64,000 nt of DNA, taken from the NCBI GenBank assembly GCA_944470555.2, contig OX104128.1, positions 40,717,920 through 40,781,919 of the forward strand, given 5' to 3'. The notes under the pieces were generated by a model. The model did not search any database. It worked only from the letters and a program-made list of their open reading frames with translations, and was not told the origin of the DNA. Position numbers and translations under genes: made by a program. Shown one piece after another: positions 36,801 through 50,149 of the stretch (positions are counted from its first letter, which is position 1; each line of letters opens with the position of its first letter). The stretch comes from Heterobilharzia americana. Lineage: Eukaryota > Platyhelminthes > Trematoda > Strigeidida > Schistosomatidae.

Positions 36801-38204
36801 ATCTGAAACTTTTACGATAATATCTGGCACCACTTAGAAACATAAATGTTTTTACCTGATCTGACTCACATTTCGCCGTATAGAGCGTCTAAACCTTTAA
36901 ACATGTGATCAGACTGCTGGAAGTAAATAACATTTTCCCTATAATTTATCTCTTATGTGTCCATTATACAGATTTGTAAATCATATTCACTTATTCAGAG
37001 GAATCTTCATTTATCTCGTCTTACTGATGTAATCTGAGTAAATTACTGAATACAGAAAGCATTACGCACATCAGAAACTAATTAATTTCTCCTTCTGAAA
37101 ATGATTACCTGTCATAAGTTATCAAGTATGCAATGCAATGTTGAGCAAATTATTTTATTTTTTTGCTGGCAGCGGCTTCGTAGTAGCCACTGACAGAATC
37201 CAAGATAAAAGCTTCATTCAGTTGAAAATATATCGACTGGATATACCTGGAACTGAGTCTGTAATAGTGTTTCTACTGAAAGGCATTACAATTAGTTCCG
37301 ACGCTTAGACATTGTAGAGTTAATCATTCGACCAGTGAGTAACAGAAATATTGTTTTAAGTTTTTATTAGGGTTTAGAACTTCTCCTCGTTCATTTCACC
37401 CATCCCCATGGTTCGATTTCGTTAGTGTTTCAAAATGATATCATAAAAGCACTTTTTGTTGTGCTTAGAATTCGTCAAGTTGAAATAAATGGATATACTA
37501 TAAAAATCTCACTCCCGGATAGAAACAAAACTTAGATTTTGATTTCAATTCCCAGGATTCAAGAATCAATCGCAGGTAATATTTAGATATATGTAGGAAT
37601 GTGAAGTAATGAATTTGTTTTTAGAATTCAAAGAATGACAATATTAAGCTCTGATGACAGTATTTTCACTTTATTTTCGTGTAAAAACCAAATATCGAGA
37701 TGACATTTTAATAGGTTTTTGTATTTATGCATAGTTATCCGATTGTTTTGCTGTCTTTTTATTGAGGACTACTGTATTTGAGATTATCAAATTTACTAAT
37801 TAGGTGACCATTAACTCAAATAGTTTTATTTGAGAAAAGTAAATAAAGCAGTAAAACCAATTTTTCGATTAAGCAAATGATCTAATTAATCAATTTATTT
37901 TTCTAAATATAATATATTTTTCATTATTTTTGATATTCTTATTTCTCAATGAATGTTAAACAAAATATATTAGATTCGATTGACGTTTTGCTATTAAATG
38001 CTAATAGGTTGATCACAATTATAGTAAACCGGAATTTACAATATATGTGATAACTTAACAAATGTTCTTCTACAAGAATGATTCTGATTGGTCAGAATTG
38101 CAAAATAAAGATAATATTCATATGTAGTATGTTGTTTGTGAAGAGGGTATGAATTATGTACACATGTATTGATAGTTCTTATCATATGTATGTTGACTAT
38201 GTTA
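33861..38204. other. AT-rich stretch, nearly featureless
   Basis: Only a short family C tail (35935-36000) stands out. A weak family C-like patch around 36600-36690 (minus) was not strong enough to list. Confidence 0.5.
35935..36000 (+). mobile_element. Family C tail fragment
   Basis: It carries 'agctatccag', 'ttttcaatggtcctct' and 'gtcactctgtgata', in the same order as the 3' tail of the copy at 59.9 kb. Confidence 0.55.
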
Positions 38205-38415
38205 ATATATGGGGTTGGGTTGAGACCTGGTCAAACTAAGTTTTACTTCCTGACCACGGAACTTGAAGGTCCTATGTTTGATCCCCCTAAGGGTTCATGG
38301 GTGTCCACTGGTGAGGAGTCCTACAGTAGGACAAAAGAGTTACCCAAAGATCTCAGGTTTCCAGTGTTTCTCCAACTAATGCTACTCCATGATGACTACC
38401 AACCTGAAATCAGTA
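38205..38415 (+). mobile_element. Family C hammerhead element, decayed
   Basis: Plus strand: a tRNA-like head (gagacctggtcaaac; a weak B box gtttgatcccc at 38276) precedes the hammerhead region at 38304-38355. Stem II is intact (GTCCTACAGTAGGAC), but the core reads GTGAGGA for CTGAGGA and the GAAA box reads AAAA. The 3' tail (gtttctccaactaatgct, then ccatgatga) follows. No inverted 5' end was found. Confidence 0.65.
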
Positions 38416-39239
38416 AATCCCGACAAACCTTAATATTGAAATACTACGGTTCAACATACCATCAAAGTAAGAGGATAATATCATGTTGGGGGATACATCC
38501 TACTCGAAAAATTTATATTCACTGAATAGAGTCTCTCGTATAATTTACTATTCATGGCCATTTCGAATAAATTTTAAAACCTTGTGATGTCAATTCGGAC
38601 ACCTGATCACCTCTTTACTCTCTCGGGGTAGTGAATATTTCACATGCTTGGGAAAGGTACTTAGTTATTTTTGCTGGGAGCTGGAGGAAATGACTTGATG
38701 AAATGGATTCCCCTACTGAGCTGTCGCTTCATTAAACCAAGTCAGTTTTGAAGACCACGTTTTCGTCCTATTCTGCTGTGTAGTTACTTGATGTTGCATA
38801 CATGGCTAAATTTAGTATATTAATAAGACCTACTCCTCTTGAAATAGAAAAAGACTAGTGTTTCGACAACCGGATTGGTTCTTATGTAACAGACCTCCAA
38901 AGTCATTTTAAGGTCTTCGATAGGCCAGAATGTATCATTCAATAGGCTCAGTAAGAGCTAGTGGGTTGAACTACAACACATATTCCAGCCTTTTCGAAAA
39001 ACCCATGTAGCGTTTCTGGAGTTTTTTCTTTGATTACCAGCTTCATGAAGATTTTTCATTATTCCTTTGTGGTGTTATTGCTTAAAGTTCCTGACTTGCT
39101 TGTTCCCAACTTCGTCATATTGTCAAAATGCCTCGCGAAACCTGATTCAATAAGGATGCGATGAGTTACCTTACAGACGAATGCAGATAAAAACTTGTGT
39201 CTGAAGTGATACTCAATATAGAGTATTATTTCACTCAGC
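38416..39239. other. AT-rich stretch, nothing recognised
   Basis: No supported feature before the truncated RTE. Confidence 0.45.
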
Positions 39240-39720
39240 ATGCGGAACAAGATACGGATTTTCAACACCAACGTCAAGTCAGTGCTTCTGTATGGTTCAG
39301 AGAATTGGCGCGTTACGAAAAGTATTCCTAATAAACTACAGACATTCATCAATAACTGCTTACGCTCGCTACTGAAGATCAGATGGCCAGAAAGAATAAG
39401 CAACAAGGAACTCTGGGAACGAACCAACCAAGAACCTATCACGCAACAAATATGCAGAAGGAGGAAGTGGAGATGGATTGGCCATGCACTGAGAAGGCCG
39501 ACTGAGGACATCACGCGTCAGGCCCTCGAGTGGAATCCCCATGGGAAGCGACGAGTTGGACGTCCGAGGGTGACATGGAGGAGGTCGTGCGAGGAGGAAA
39601 TGAGAGCTTGTGGGCTGTCGTGGAACCAGGTTCAAAAGATCTCAGAGAACAGAGGCCACTGGAGGCGTGCTACTGAAGCCCTATGTTCCACTAGGAACCC
39701 AAGGCACTAATAATAAAATG
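39240..39720 (+). mobile_element. RTE/SR2-like retrotransposon, intact C-terminal coding end
   Basis: An uninterrupted 156-codon frame (39240-39710) encodes the C-terminal end of an RTE polyprotein, after the RT catalytic part. Blocks include 'RIFNTNVKSVLLYGSENW' (residues 6-23), 'LRSLLKIRWPERISN', 'WRWIGHALRRP' and 'RQALEWNPHGKRRVGRPRVT'. It ends at TAA followed directly by a TAA-rich tail (taataataaaatgtaata), the RTE 3' hallmark. It is 5'-truncated: the endonuclease and catalytic RT are missing. The open frame and clean tail suggest that this is the youngest RTE insertion in the window. The first ATG is fortuitous. Confidence 0.88.
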
Positions 39721-40689
39721 TAATAATTTCACTGAATGATGCATTTTATAAACAAACCACTGCAGATTAAAGCGATTGATTATGATTCCATGCATTTCAT
39801 CTTTTCCAAATTTTATCCTCCTAGTCTCTTTATCACGTAATCCGTATTATTACAGTGACTATCGTGATATTTCATTCTCTACTATCCGACCATCTGACGA
39901 TGAATAAATAAAGTCTACGTAGACTAATTCCAGGCTACTGACAAGAATCCAATAAACAAATCTAGTAAAATCAATTTAGAAATCCTCGTGTTCACTGTTT
40001 CACTCATCTGTCTGTTTGTTCTTTTGACAGTATTAAATGATATATCATTCCATTCTAATACATATCCATTCATAAGAACTAATATCTTTTATGGTTATGA
40101 TTGAAAACAAATGGTTGCTTTTAATGGTAAAACGGAATAAATTGATATGTAGTGAAAAAGAGATTTTATTTTTGACTAGCCTTCAAAATTTAGCTATTAT
40201 TCATTATATTGATATCAGTACCATGTTAATTGACTTAAGTGACTACCTAAATATGTACTGTTCTTTTTACTGCTTAAAAACAAATCCAAGCACGCAAGTA
40301 GATGACTTAGAAAATAAAGGTAATTTCTCTATTTTAGAAGCCATTACATAAGGGAATATTAAAATGTGCAATATTATAATTTAACATCTAGCAATGATAT
40401 GAATAAATAAGGATCTATTGAATATTTGAATGTAGTACGTCAGTTCAACTAAAGAATACAAAATGGAGTATTATATTCAGCCTGATATTTAAAAAATCAA
40501 ATAATTTCTATCATGAGTAGATGAACATGACTTATACAAATCTACATAAAGTTTCATTCTAAACACTGATGTGTACATGTGATAGTTTGATACACTAATC
40601 TTCATGAGATGGTTTAATGACTGAATTTTTAAATGAAACCATGAGGCACAGATGAACAGCACCTAGTTAAATCATGCTATGATCCACTT
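39721..40689. other. AT-rich stretch, nothing recognised
   Basis: An 86-codon ORF at 40091-40351 (plus) has no recognised motif. Confidence 0.45.
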
Positions 40690-42590
40690 TTTTTGACTAA
40701 CCTGAATTCCAAGCTTCTAGGATTTCACTGATATTCTTCGTGCTTCCTCTGTTCAAGATCCCGACATTTTCAGAGTTTAATCTACGCTCATAGCTATCCA
40801 AATACACTGACATGATTGATGAAACGTCATGGCGTTTGGTAGCCAAAGAATGTTCATATAAAATAGGATGAAGAGGGCAACCTTTTTGTCCAATGTAGTT
40901 CTGAATGCAGTACTTGTAGCTGGTTTGTAAATGATACACTGTTTAAAACTCAGTCTGCACAGTAGGATTCAAAAGAAATGTTTCGGTTCATTATCGACAT
41001 CAATTAGGAAGGGTCTAAGTAGTCTTGCCGTGACCTCTGAAATATGGTACAGCGATCCGTCTGCGGCACTATGAGGGTTACCTTCTAGTCGATGATGAAG
41101 TAGACAGGCATCTGATAAAGTGGCATGGGTAACTATTCTTCTGTAAGGTAGACGTTAAATGATTTTTTCTGTTTCTTTATGAAACTGATTTACTCTAGTG
41201 GGTTCTTATTCCTTCGAACATAGTCTGCAAACGGCAAATTTGGGCGTTGTTGGGTTGTCGCAAATGTAGTTGAGGATTTGATCAGTGTTCGTTGGATTTC
41301 TGTACACTTTTGTTTCCAACTTTTTTAGCTTTGACCTTTTTGACCAAGACATAAAGAAACAGCAGTTTTTTATTTGACTCCTTTTTCATAGTGAACTCAA
41401 CATCGTTAAGAACGTTGTAAATCAAACTACGAGTGTTTTTTTATTCATTCTTTTTAATGATAGGAAACGTATCACCCATATAGCTGATCAAAATTTTCGG
41501 TTTGATCTCAGGTAAAATGATGCCTCTTAGCCTCTGCAATAATGACTGCATAATTAATCCAGATTTCAGTGATCGTACTGAAGTTCTCTTCATCTATTCA
41601 TATGTCCAACTGTTAAAGTAGAAATTTGCTGTCAGAAAAGGATCAGTGATTTCCAATAGATATCAGCTCTATAGTTAAGTATGTTACGAAAGTCTTTTGT
41701 TGTCAGTGAGGAGGGTAGACAAAGTACCACTAGTTAGTTATGGTTCAAATGACAAGCACAATGTTGTGACGTCGAAGAAAATCAACAACTCGTTGTCTGC
41801 AATTTTAGTCTGCCGTAAATCCGAGGAATAAAAGATCACTCAATTTAATTCACTGCTTGTCTTGTTTTGTTATTTACTGTCGTCTGACGTGATTTTTCAA
41901 GGTTTTTGTGATCTGGTTGTCAAACTTATGAATGGAGTTGGTTTCAGTTGGTTGATACTTATTTTCATATTTAAGTAAATCCTCGATTGCCTTGGTTTAT
42001 TGTTCTTTGTCCACGATTACGGTGTGGCCAATTCTGCCTACCAGGAGCACAAAGATGTTTTTCTCATTCTTCGGTCTTTCTAATGCTTTCTGTTTTTGAG
42101 TGGTCAGCTGAGTGTAGTCTTCTTAGTCTCGTCAGTGGTATGACTGTTTACCATATTTCTTGTTGGATCTGTTGATGTCTTTGACCACAATTTCAATACA
42201 ACAAATAATTCTGAAGTTAGGCAGTTTTTCAGTAAATGAGTTTTATCTGACCAATTTCTCCCACTTTTGTCAGTAGTTGTTTAGATAATTTGACAACATA
42301 GAGAATTGTTTCTTCCTTTGTATGTATTTTTGAAATATCTATCAATTTTTTCCTAAGGACTTTTCTGCGTTGTCCTAGATATCCCTTTCTTGCTTTTCCA
42401 ACACTTGCCGTTAATGTCATCATGTGCTGTCGGAAGAATAGTTTCTAGTTTTCTTTTTTGGTTGTCAGTCACAGGGCTTGATAACTTGCATCTGCAGTCA
42501 TCAATTTTATCACTTATTTTCCATGTTTTTTCCCTGTTTTTCATCTCACTGAACGATCAGTTAGGGTTGTAAATCAGAGGTTATGGAAAA
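40690..42590 (-). mobile_element. Penelope-like element, nearly complete, catalytic site lost
   Basis: The minus strand starts with a lysine-rich N-terminal region (about 42544-42230). An 'IVDKEQYTKAIEDLL'-like block follows (about 42010-41970, with a stop at the Y position), then 'SYMGDTFPIIKKNE' (about 41485-41445) for the RT catalytic motif, with MGD in place of VDD. 'VYRNPTNTDQILNY' (about 41315-41275) comes next. A linker leads to a GIY-YIG domain in an 80-codon open piece (40939-40697): 'YKYC', 'YIGQKG', 'LYEHSLATKR', and a C-terminal 'ILEAWNSG'. Many stops and frameshifts are present. The order and spacing match the 13.3 kb PLE, and the THTD/NTDQ-type motif suggests a related lineage. 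RT activity is precluded by loss of the aspartate. Confidence 0.87.
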
Positions 42591-45500
42591 AATATATTTA
42601 ACCCCTTATGAGGGCTTGCTTCTTGTAGGAGTCCCTACATCTTCAAACAACGCGAAGTATGTTATACTCGTATGATTTTGAAGTGATGAACAATATGTGG
42701 GCCACTTAAGTTGATATTAAGTGATTAACGGCTACCGATAAGAAGCCATACTTTACTTAGCTTTCTTACTTGTTGGCATCAGTCACCGAAATGTATTCCT
42801 GTCCATAAGAGAACTTGTGTTGTTTTAGAGACTTCAGACCAAGTTAAACTATGCTGCTTATTAATTAGTGTTGTAATTAAAAGTAAAGTTAACCTGGCGA
42901 TGAAAGGACTTAGAAATACACAATAAAGCAGCCATTACATCAACGCTTTCCTTATTGCTAAGGGGCATTTGGACTCGGTTAACCTCCTTTTATAGCCATC
43001 CTAACAGAGTCAGTGCTTACGCTTCAAAGAGAAATTACTGAGGTATATGCACGTAGGTAAAAATATTAGAAACAGTTGTGTGTATAATAAAAGTGTATTT
43101 ACAAAATTTCTAGTCAGCGATAAGAGTTACAAAACTGTGAGGATCTTAAATTTGAGATTTCAATGTAGCCTTCTTTGCAAGAGAATTCCTCACACCTTAA
43201 AATGTGATTTCTTTGACGTGAAGGTTTCAGTTGATGAAACTACTAAATTTTATTCCTAGTATATACCTTTTATTAAGTTCAACAGTTAGAAGCCGTTCTG
43301 AGCAGACGTAGTACATACTAGCTGCACTGAGCTTATCTAAACACTGAATGTTCTTTTGCTTGTCATGCAGACTACCATTTCTGAACCTGAACTAATTCAG
43401 TCCAGAGACCAAACGCTTAAAACTGGCAAACAGGATCGATGGACTGGTAATATTTGAAACCATATTAGATGCTTACAATTTTTTCTTCATAGATGAGAGT
43501 AGAACGTATCATACTAATTCCGTCAGTAATCACAAGCTGATCTTTTATGTGCATTAATTGAAAAAAATCAAAATGTTAGCATTTTGTTAGCTGAAAAGTA
43601 GAAAAGATGAATCTCAGATAAGTGTCAGTGGTCATTTTAATATAAAAGGTATTTTATTTATATATCATGACTATGTACCTGGATTTAAGAGCTTTCCATT
43701 CATGCCTTATTCATTTTTGATTAACTTGTAGTTCTGAAATAATTGCATGTTGAGTAAGAATCTGGTATTGTGCTTAAACTCGGTTTTTTCATCTTTATAA
43801 ATTACAGTGCGTAGTCGTCCGCAATTTTAGTTGTATGCACGGATGAATCAGTTTGCCTAATATATACGGACAATGAGCTCTAGGCTTTGTGTTCTGTTGT
43901 AAACGGTCGGAAGGGCTGTTTTGCGTGACTCATCGTGTGGATGGATCAGGTATATGACACTGAGCAACTGTGTCCATCCCAATTCTATGTTAAAGACAAC
44001 TGCAACTAGACCAAAGTAATATCAGAAAGAAATTAAGTATCTCGGGCAGACTGTTCTGCGATTTAACTCACTACATTGTTGTAGCTAACTGGATAAAATC
44101 ACTTTTACGTGTTTCCTTGGCATTCATCTAACTTAATTGTTTGAAAACCATTGCAGTGGACTTATTTCTCATTATTTCTTTCATCTAACTGTGTGAAAGT
44201 CATGAGAATTCCACCCACATATCATATAACTATTTCGATAGTACTTCGATCCTATCGGAGATAATTTCTTTCTCAATATACATGTTTTGTCACTGCATAA
44301 CCGTGTGTATTTTGTGCTCTTATAATTTAAACAACCCTTTTGTGCATATACAGGTTGTTCAGCTGCAAAACAATGAATGACCAGCCACTTTGTCGTTCAC
44401 TAATAAGTTGCACAATTCCTTGGTGAACACGTTTATGTCTTATAGCGATTATCTTTGCCTGGAAAATATAGGACGTATTGTTGCACAACCTAAGTTACTG
44501 AATGTAAGTAAAGCGACGTTATCTATTAAAATTATTTTATTTATTAGGATCGTCAGCTACTATTTAGCAGCCATTTTACTTTTCAGTCACTGGGTTAAAA
44601 ATTCAATACCTTATAATTCGAAAGATTTTCCACGGCATCCTGTTTTTTCAGTTGTCTTCTTGCTGATATCTATGCGTCATATAAAACCCTTTGAAATAAA
44701 TCACCTCCTTATATCCCTGTAAGCTGAATGTCAACCAACTACTGACCGGTGATCTGCTTAAAGGTGTACTGTTAGAAGTAAGTGCCAAAGTTAGAGGATC
44801 TCTGGGTTTAAAATCGAGATGTTGATGTCTACACTAGACGATTGGCATACTTTATTGAAAACCAGTCACAATCTGTAACTTTGGATTAGTAGGTTTAAAC
44901 TGAGGGCTTATTAGCACCACATATAGACAGCTAGACAAATTTACTTAGCAGTAGAGAATGTCAATGAGAACTGTGCAATCTGACTACGCATTTTAGGATG
45001 CATTGCTCTAATTGATCAGATCCTTATGGCCAACTGCTCTTAGTGGCTCAAAAACTCTGTGAACTCAAGTTTCTTCAATAAAATGCTGACGTTTTTCATT
45101 TCAAATGAAACAGGTGAACCACCAACGTTTACACGACTCTTACCTTCCTAGTAAAATCTGCAAATCAAAATATTTGGTTTCTGATTACTTGCGTCATTTA
45201 GTAGTTAGTAGTATGTTAGGTTGTCTCATCAATTCTACCATATGTTTCTTTATTTTAAATTGCGTAGCGATTCAGTGATTATGCTCAGTATCCTATAAGT
45301 TTAGTTTCTACAGTGAACACTACTAATTCTCGATGTATACACTAACAATTGGTATCTAATGGCTGCTAACTTCCTATAATACATCCAAAACAAATATTAT
45401 TGAGGAAAATCACCCCATTCCTTTCAGGACAAACAAACTGATAATACGCTTTGACACCACACGTTTAAACTATGAGCCACAAGTTATCAAACGTTTTCAT

Positions 45501-47404
45501 TGTCATATGATTCTGACGCTTCAGTGTTTGTTTAATAGCTGCAATTGTCTACGCTTTACTACTGAAATGAATGCGAAACGAACCATTTACAACCCTTTAC
45601 CTATCAGTCTTTCTAACCCTTTGAAAAAAACAAAAGTAGACGGTCTCCTGACTTTGTATTACCCTACTATGGGTCACATATATGCACTCCTACATAACAT
45701 GTTAACTAGGCAGTATGATTCACAAAAATGAATTAATTGATTGTAAGCATAGAATTATTTCGAGAATTATGTTTTCAACAGAATTGAGTGGTGAAATATT
45801 AGAAAGTTTCTGAGCTGAGCTACGTTTACATACTATAAAATAATTATTCACCGAAGTATTTAATAAATTAGATAATAGAATGGTTAGTACATGTCACAGA
45901 TCCTTACATTTATTCCTTTGGTCCGTTAAAATAATTTTTCAACATGCATGCGTGCATTTAACATCTGAGTAACGTTAACCTATTGGAAATCATTACTTCG
46001 GGTTTTCAAAACAACATGAAAAAGGCTTCAACTTAGATTTTCAAACAATGTAACGGTAGATGGGTTTCAATTATTTTTCATTTAAGCATTAGGCGCTAAT
46101 CTTCGAAATGAAACCTTGTAATGCATGGAGAAAATTTGTTTTTAAAGAAGAAGGGATATTCACCTTTGTTTTCACTCACATAAAAATCAACTCAACTGGA
46201 TTATTCTCATGGTTGACAGGTTTCATTTCAAACTTAGGAGGTGACGGTTGTACTGATTGCAAGTGTATACGTTCAATGTACTTTTGAAGTGGTCAGTTGA
46301 TATCCAAGTGACAACTGTAAATTTCCTGCCTTTAGCTATTATGAAGACCAGTTTGAATTCATCAGTTAGATTCAGAATCCTACACATCGCGAGTACACTA
46401 CACAGAAAAGCTACATCCACCAAAGAGTATAAGCGTATGGAACTTTTCTGAATGCTTCTCGACATTTAACATAAAATGTAGTTTATTGAAGTCGAATTGC
46501 CTTATCAATGTACCTATTATAATAGAGATTACGAATGGATGATAGGTTGATTAAAACTGATTAGGAATTAATCCGAAAAGGGTTATTACTAACTCTACAA
46601 GCTGTGAGTCGCATGTGATGATATATATATATATATGTTGTCATAGTTATAATGCAAAACCTTATTTAGGCCAGAATAGAGTGAGATATATTGCTATACA
46701 ATGTTTGGGTTTGTGACCTAAGTGTATTAGAATTTCAAATTTACACCGCTAAAAAAAACGTGAACTCATGAATGAAGCTGCTCACACAAAGTAATACATA
46801 TAGAATACACTACTTTCTAAAGGAAGCTATTAGTCTGAGTGTTCTTAATATATTGTTTTTTTGAAAACATTAAACTTTCCTACTTCTAATTGCAATTGAT
46901 TGCATTCATAGCTCCGGTTACATTCCACCTCTAGCAACCTGTTCGAAAGTTGTACATATGTAGCAATTGCTGTTTCTTTCTCATCTTAATTATAAGGAAT
47001 CTTTCCTTTAAATACTAAGATACTAAATACCATTTGTTGAACAAAAATAAATGTCAATTAAGCCTCCGCCTATTTTGCAAAAAATACTTTTGTTACTTTT
47101 CGGTTAGATAAATAGTTTTTATTCAGTATCTTTTTCGCTCCTAAATTCTTCCTTTCATGTTTCATATTTATTTGGCTTTAATTATGAACATTACTCTTAA
47201 AGTGCTCTTTTTTCGAAATGTTGGAAAACTCGTTCATCTAGAGTGAGAGTAGAATATAAAACATTCAACATTTCTCTTTTTCCGCTATTTCATAGTATTC
47301 CATTTTCCAGAATTTTATTTCAGCCATTGTGAAATTAGTCGATTTTAACAACAGGTACAACCTTTAAATGAACAAGGCATGATATTTATTGAAAGCAGTT
47401 TGCA
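42591..47404. other. AT-rich stretch, nothing recognised
   Basis: ORFs of 60-110 codons (for example 44390-44722, followed internally by a GTAAGT) show no family resemblance. No repeats matched, and a TA run lies near 46620-46637. Confidence 0.45.
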
Positions 47405-47580
47405 TTATGGACTGATGTCACCTACAGGATCATTGGAAACTCAAGAAGACTGAATAGCTCCTTTAGCCTGTTTTAAGACTTTTCACAAGCACACACCTAT
47501 GAGCTCTCCTGCGGTGGAACTCAAGACATTAGGTCTCATGATGGGTATACACCTCCTGAACCACTATGCTGGGATCCAAA
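47405..47580 (-). mobile_element. Family C element, strongly decayed
   Basis: The minus strand keeps the family C order in outline: a tRNA-like head (about 47580-47520), a ribozyme-region remnant (about 47510-47450), and a tail with 'ccaatgatcctgtaggtgac'-like sequence and 'atcagtcc' near 47410. No functional ribozyme core remains. Confidence 0.5.
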
Positions 47581-48119
47581 GGCATGTGATTTTCTTACCT
47601 CTATCAATTCGAAGTGTAGTAATACCATCATATAATTCAGACGATGAGCATCCACCTTACTCTCTACCTGACTAACGCGACACTCACTCAAGCTTCTGAA
47701 ATTCATCTTAAAACAAGTAAGTAATTAGCACTGAAAGTGATTTTGTTGGTGTTCCCTTATCATGAAACCACTGTGGAAACCATTCGTCCTCATAAAACAG
47801 CAGTTGGAGTATAACTATTATGGAAAATAATCTTTCATTTCGACAATGATTTGTGAGTTAAATATTTTTCTGTTCATTCTTAATAAGGTAGGAAGAAGAA
47901 CACTAGCAGAATTTTGCATATATTTTTTTCGTTTATCCTCATCAGCTGCTAAAAAAATCTTTCAATAACTAATTGCTACGACAGGCAGTATGGCCTAAAA
48001 GTTTATGAGTGATACGAATCTAATGCGCAAACGAATTGACCCTAAGGTAAACCAGAACATCAACCACCACAACAATAGTTCTAGTGACAGGCGAAGACAA
48101 GAAAAGAAAACGGATGACT
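47581..48119. other. Nothing recognised
   Basis: No supported feature. Confidence 0.45.
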
Positions 48120-48345
48120 CACAAAGAGCTTTTTACTGTTTCAACAATGGTCAGAACAGCTGACGAGTCGAAAATGGGACGAAATGCTCACCCTGGATTC
48201 CACTGCTAGCCACTGCTCATCATTACTATACATATTTAAAAGACAGGCAATATCAAGGCATCCGCACAGGAGCCCATATGCCAACAAAAACTAATCGATT
48301 CGGTCCAATCAACGACGGTGTAATACAAGCAATAACAGTGATAGT
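48120..48345 (+). mobile_element. Family A hammerhead SINE with its 3' tail
   Basis: The hammerhead lies at 48150-48205: CTGACGA (48160-48166), stem II GTC/GAC, GAAA (48181-48184), and stem I CAG/CTG. The base before the cleaved C is C rather than U (acc), so cleavage is doubtful. The flank (attccactgctagccactg) leads into a ~105-bp tail (48241-48345; landmarks aggcatcc, caggagcc, gattcggtcc, aatacaagcaataacag). This tail also forms the foldback arms at 53.5-53.7 and 61.2-61.3 kb, which shows where that repeat belongs in the full element. Confidence 0.75.
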
Positions 48346-49029
48346 CAAAACAATGAGAGCGATGCTGATTATGCACATTTTTAAATGACCTTGATAACAC
48401 TAAATGCACATTTAGGTTGAAAAAGTTAACAGCAAATGAGAGTTCAGCAGTGAGAAACGAAGTCAAACAACTGAGTGAAAATAGCATTGATAAATTATTC
48501 CAAGGTTATAGACAAACATCAGGCAAACGTTATGCAAAATGAAGGGTAAATAGCAGTTTATGATAACTGAAAAACATCCAACATGCCTTCATGAATTTGG
48601 AAAGGATTTATTTGTTAAAATGAAAGACATTACAGATACATTGTGATCAGTATGAACGGAAGTGAATTAAATTGGTAATAGTACTGTAACTCTACACCCA
48701 CTTGTAAGTAGACAAGTCTTTATGCATAGAAGTGTTTTAAATTCTTCTGGGAGGTAATTTGAGCCTAATCTTTCAAAGTAAACCGAAACAGATGTTGTTA
48801 AGAGACTTGAACCTCATCATTCATTCAAAAATACAAACTTTTCATTATCGTAATTTCTTGTTCATTTTTTGCTTCAGGATTTTATAACTCAGATACTTTA
48901 CAATTTAATTTTCATCTCTATCGTTCTCATTTTCGTTTCTTATATCGACCAACACTTTTTCTTATTTTCCTAATCATGTTCATCTTACTAATTAATCTAA
49001 AGTGAACCACGCAAAAGTTGCCATTTTTT
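48346..49029. other. AT-rich stretch, nothing recognised
   Basis: No supported feature. Confidence 0.45.
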
Positions 49030-49316
49030 GTTATTTGTCTTATTTAGTTTTATGAATGAGAAGATATGTTTGTGATTTCAACGGTGTGTTACCACAAACT
49101 GCACTTATCGGTGGACATGCACCTGACGAAGTGGGTATATTAGAGAAAAAAGAAAGACTAGCTGTTGAATGCTATCTTGAGGATACTGTACTAAACTTGT
49201 TTCTTAGGGGATCAAGTGGCAAAAGTTGTTCAAATGGTTGCCGTTTACTCTCCCCAAAGACTGGATGTTATAGCAGCAGTGTCTTATCCAGTACCAGTTA
49301 ACACCACAGTTAAGCC
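49030..49316 (+). other. Coding-like stretch, unassigned (possible exon or retrocopy)
   Basis: An 81-codon ORF (49056-49301) starts just after a pyrimidine-rich tract ending in TTATTTAG, which looks like a splice acceptor. It encodes 'LPQTALIGGHAPDEVGIL' early on. From about 49209 another frame is also open and reads smoothly as 'VAKVVQMVAVYSPQRLDVI', ending in TAA. A second TTTCTTAG sits between the two readings. I do not recognise the protein. It may be two exon pieces, a frameshifted retrocopy, or chance. Its composition is less AT-rich than its surroundings. Confidence 0.3.
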
Positions 49317-50149
49317 TTAACCTTGGTTTACATAAGCCATGTGAAAAAGGAATTTACAGCCGTAAATCTGTTGTTAAAAAGACTCAGTAGTTCACTAGTT
49401 ACTGTTTAGATAAGACGCTTTTATTATTACCCTAAAGTACTTTGTAGTTGTAGCGCTTCGGCCATTCATTCAAGTCTTTCTCTATCCTATCTTCAGGTTC
49501 ATAATTTGCACTTAGCTATCTGAAATGGTCTATAAGTCCCTAAAAGCATTTACCTCTACTAATGTCATAAAAAGTCTTCAGACGTTTCAGATATGTTTAA
49601 ACTAATCTGCTGAAACATTTACGCGTTTTATGCACTTAGCTTTTCCGGCTTACATGCTAACTAAGAACAATAATGATGAAAAGCGTGAGCTATTAGATTC
49701 CAACTTAACGTTTAAGTGGTAATATGTTCACTACAAAACCTAATGCCATTGATTCCATATCAAATAGAATCATGGATGGGAGGTGTTATAGAATCTCAAA
49801 CTACAACAAAATGGCTCTACAGTACAATAAGATTTTTGTTATTTATCTGGTTGTAGTTGATTTTCGATTAGATTTCGTTTCATGTACAATGAACCAATTA
49901 TTTTTTCTCAGTATAATTTGTTGTTATTGTTCTCCTTACACTTCATAATTTTCATATTCTTCTTCTTTATTATTTCAGAATAATGAAAAATAGGTCTTAG
50001 ATTTTCTAGTAATGTCACCACGTTTAATAATCGGTAAATGATGTCAATGAGGAGCAGGATTAGGTGAATAATGAAGTAGTCTTTGTTGAATGCCAAACTT
50101 TAAATTGTTAGAGACTTCAGACAACAACATAACATTTGGCTACCCTGGT
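49317..50149. other. AT-rich stretch, nothing recognised
   Basis: No supported feature. Confidence 0.45.

Noticed and set aside
44390..44722. 110-codon ORF containing an internal GTAAGT donor-like site
   Set aside because: An in-frame stop lies just upstream, no coherent acceptor or upstream coding frame was found, and no motif was seen.
47935..47965. CTGATGA followed by GAAA on the minus strand
   Set aside because: Stem II bases do not pair and there is no cleavage triplet in the right place; chance.
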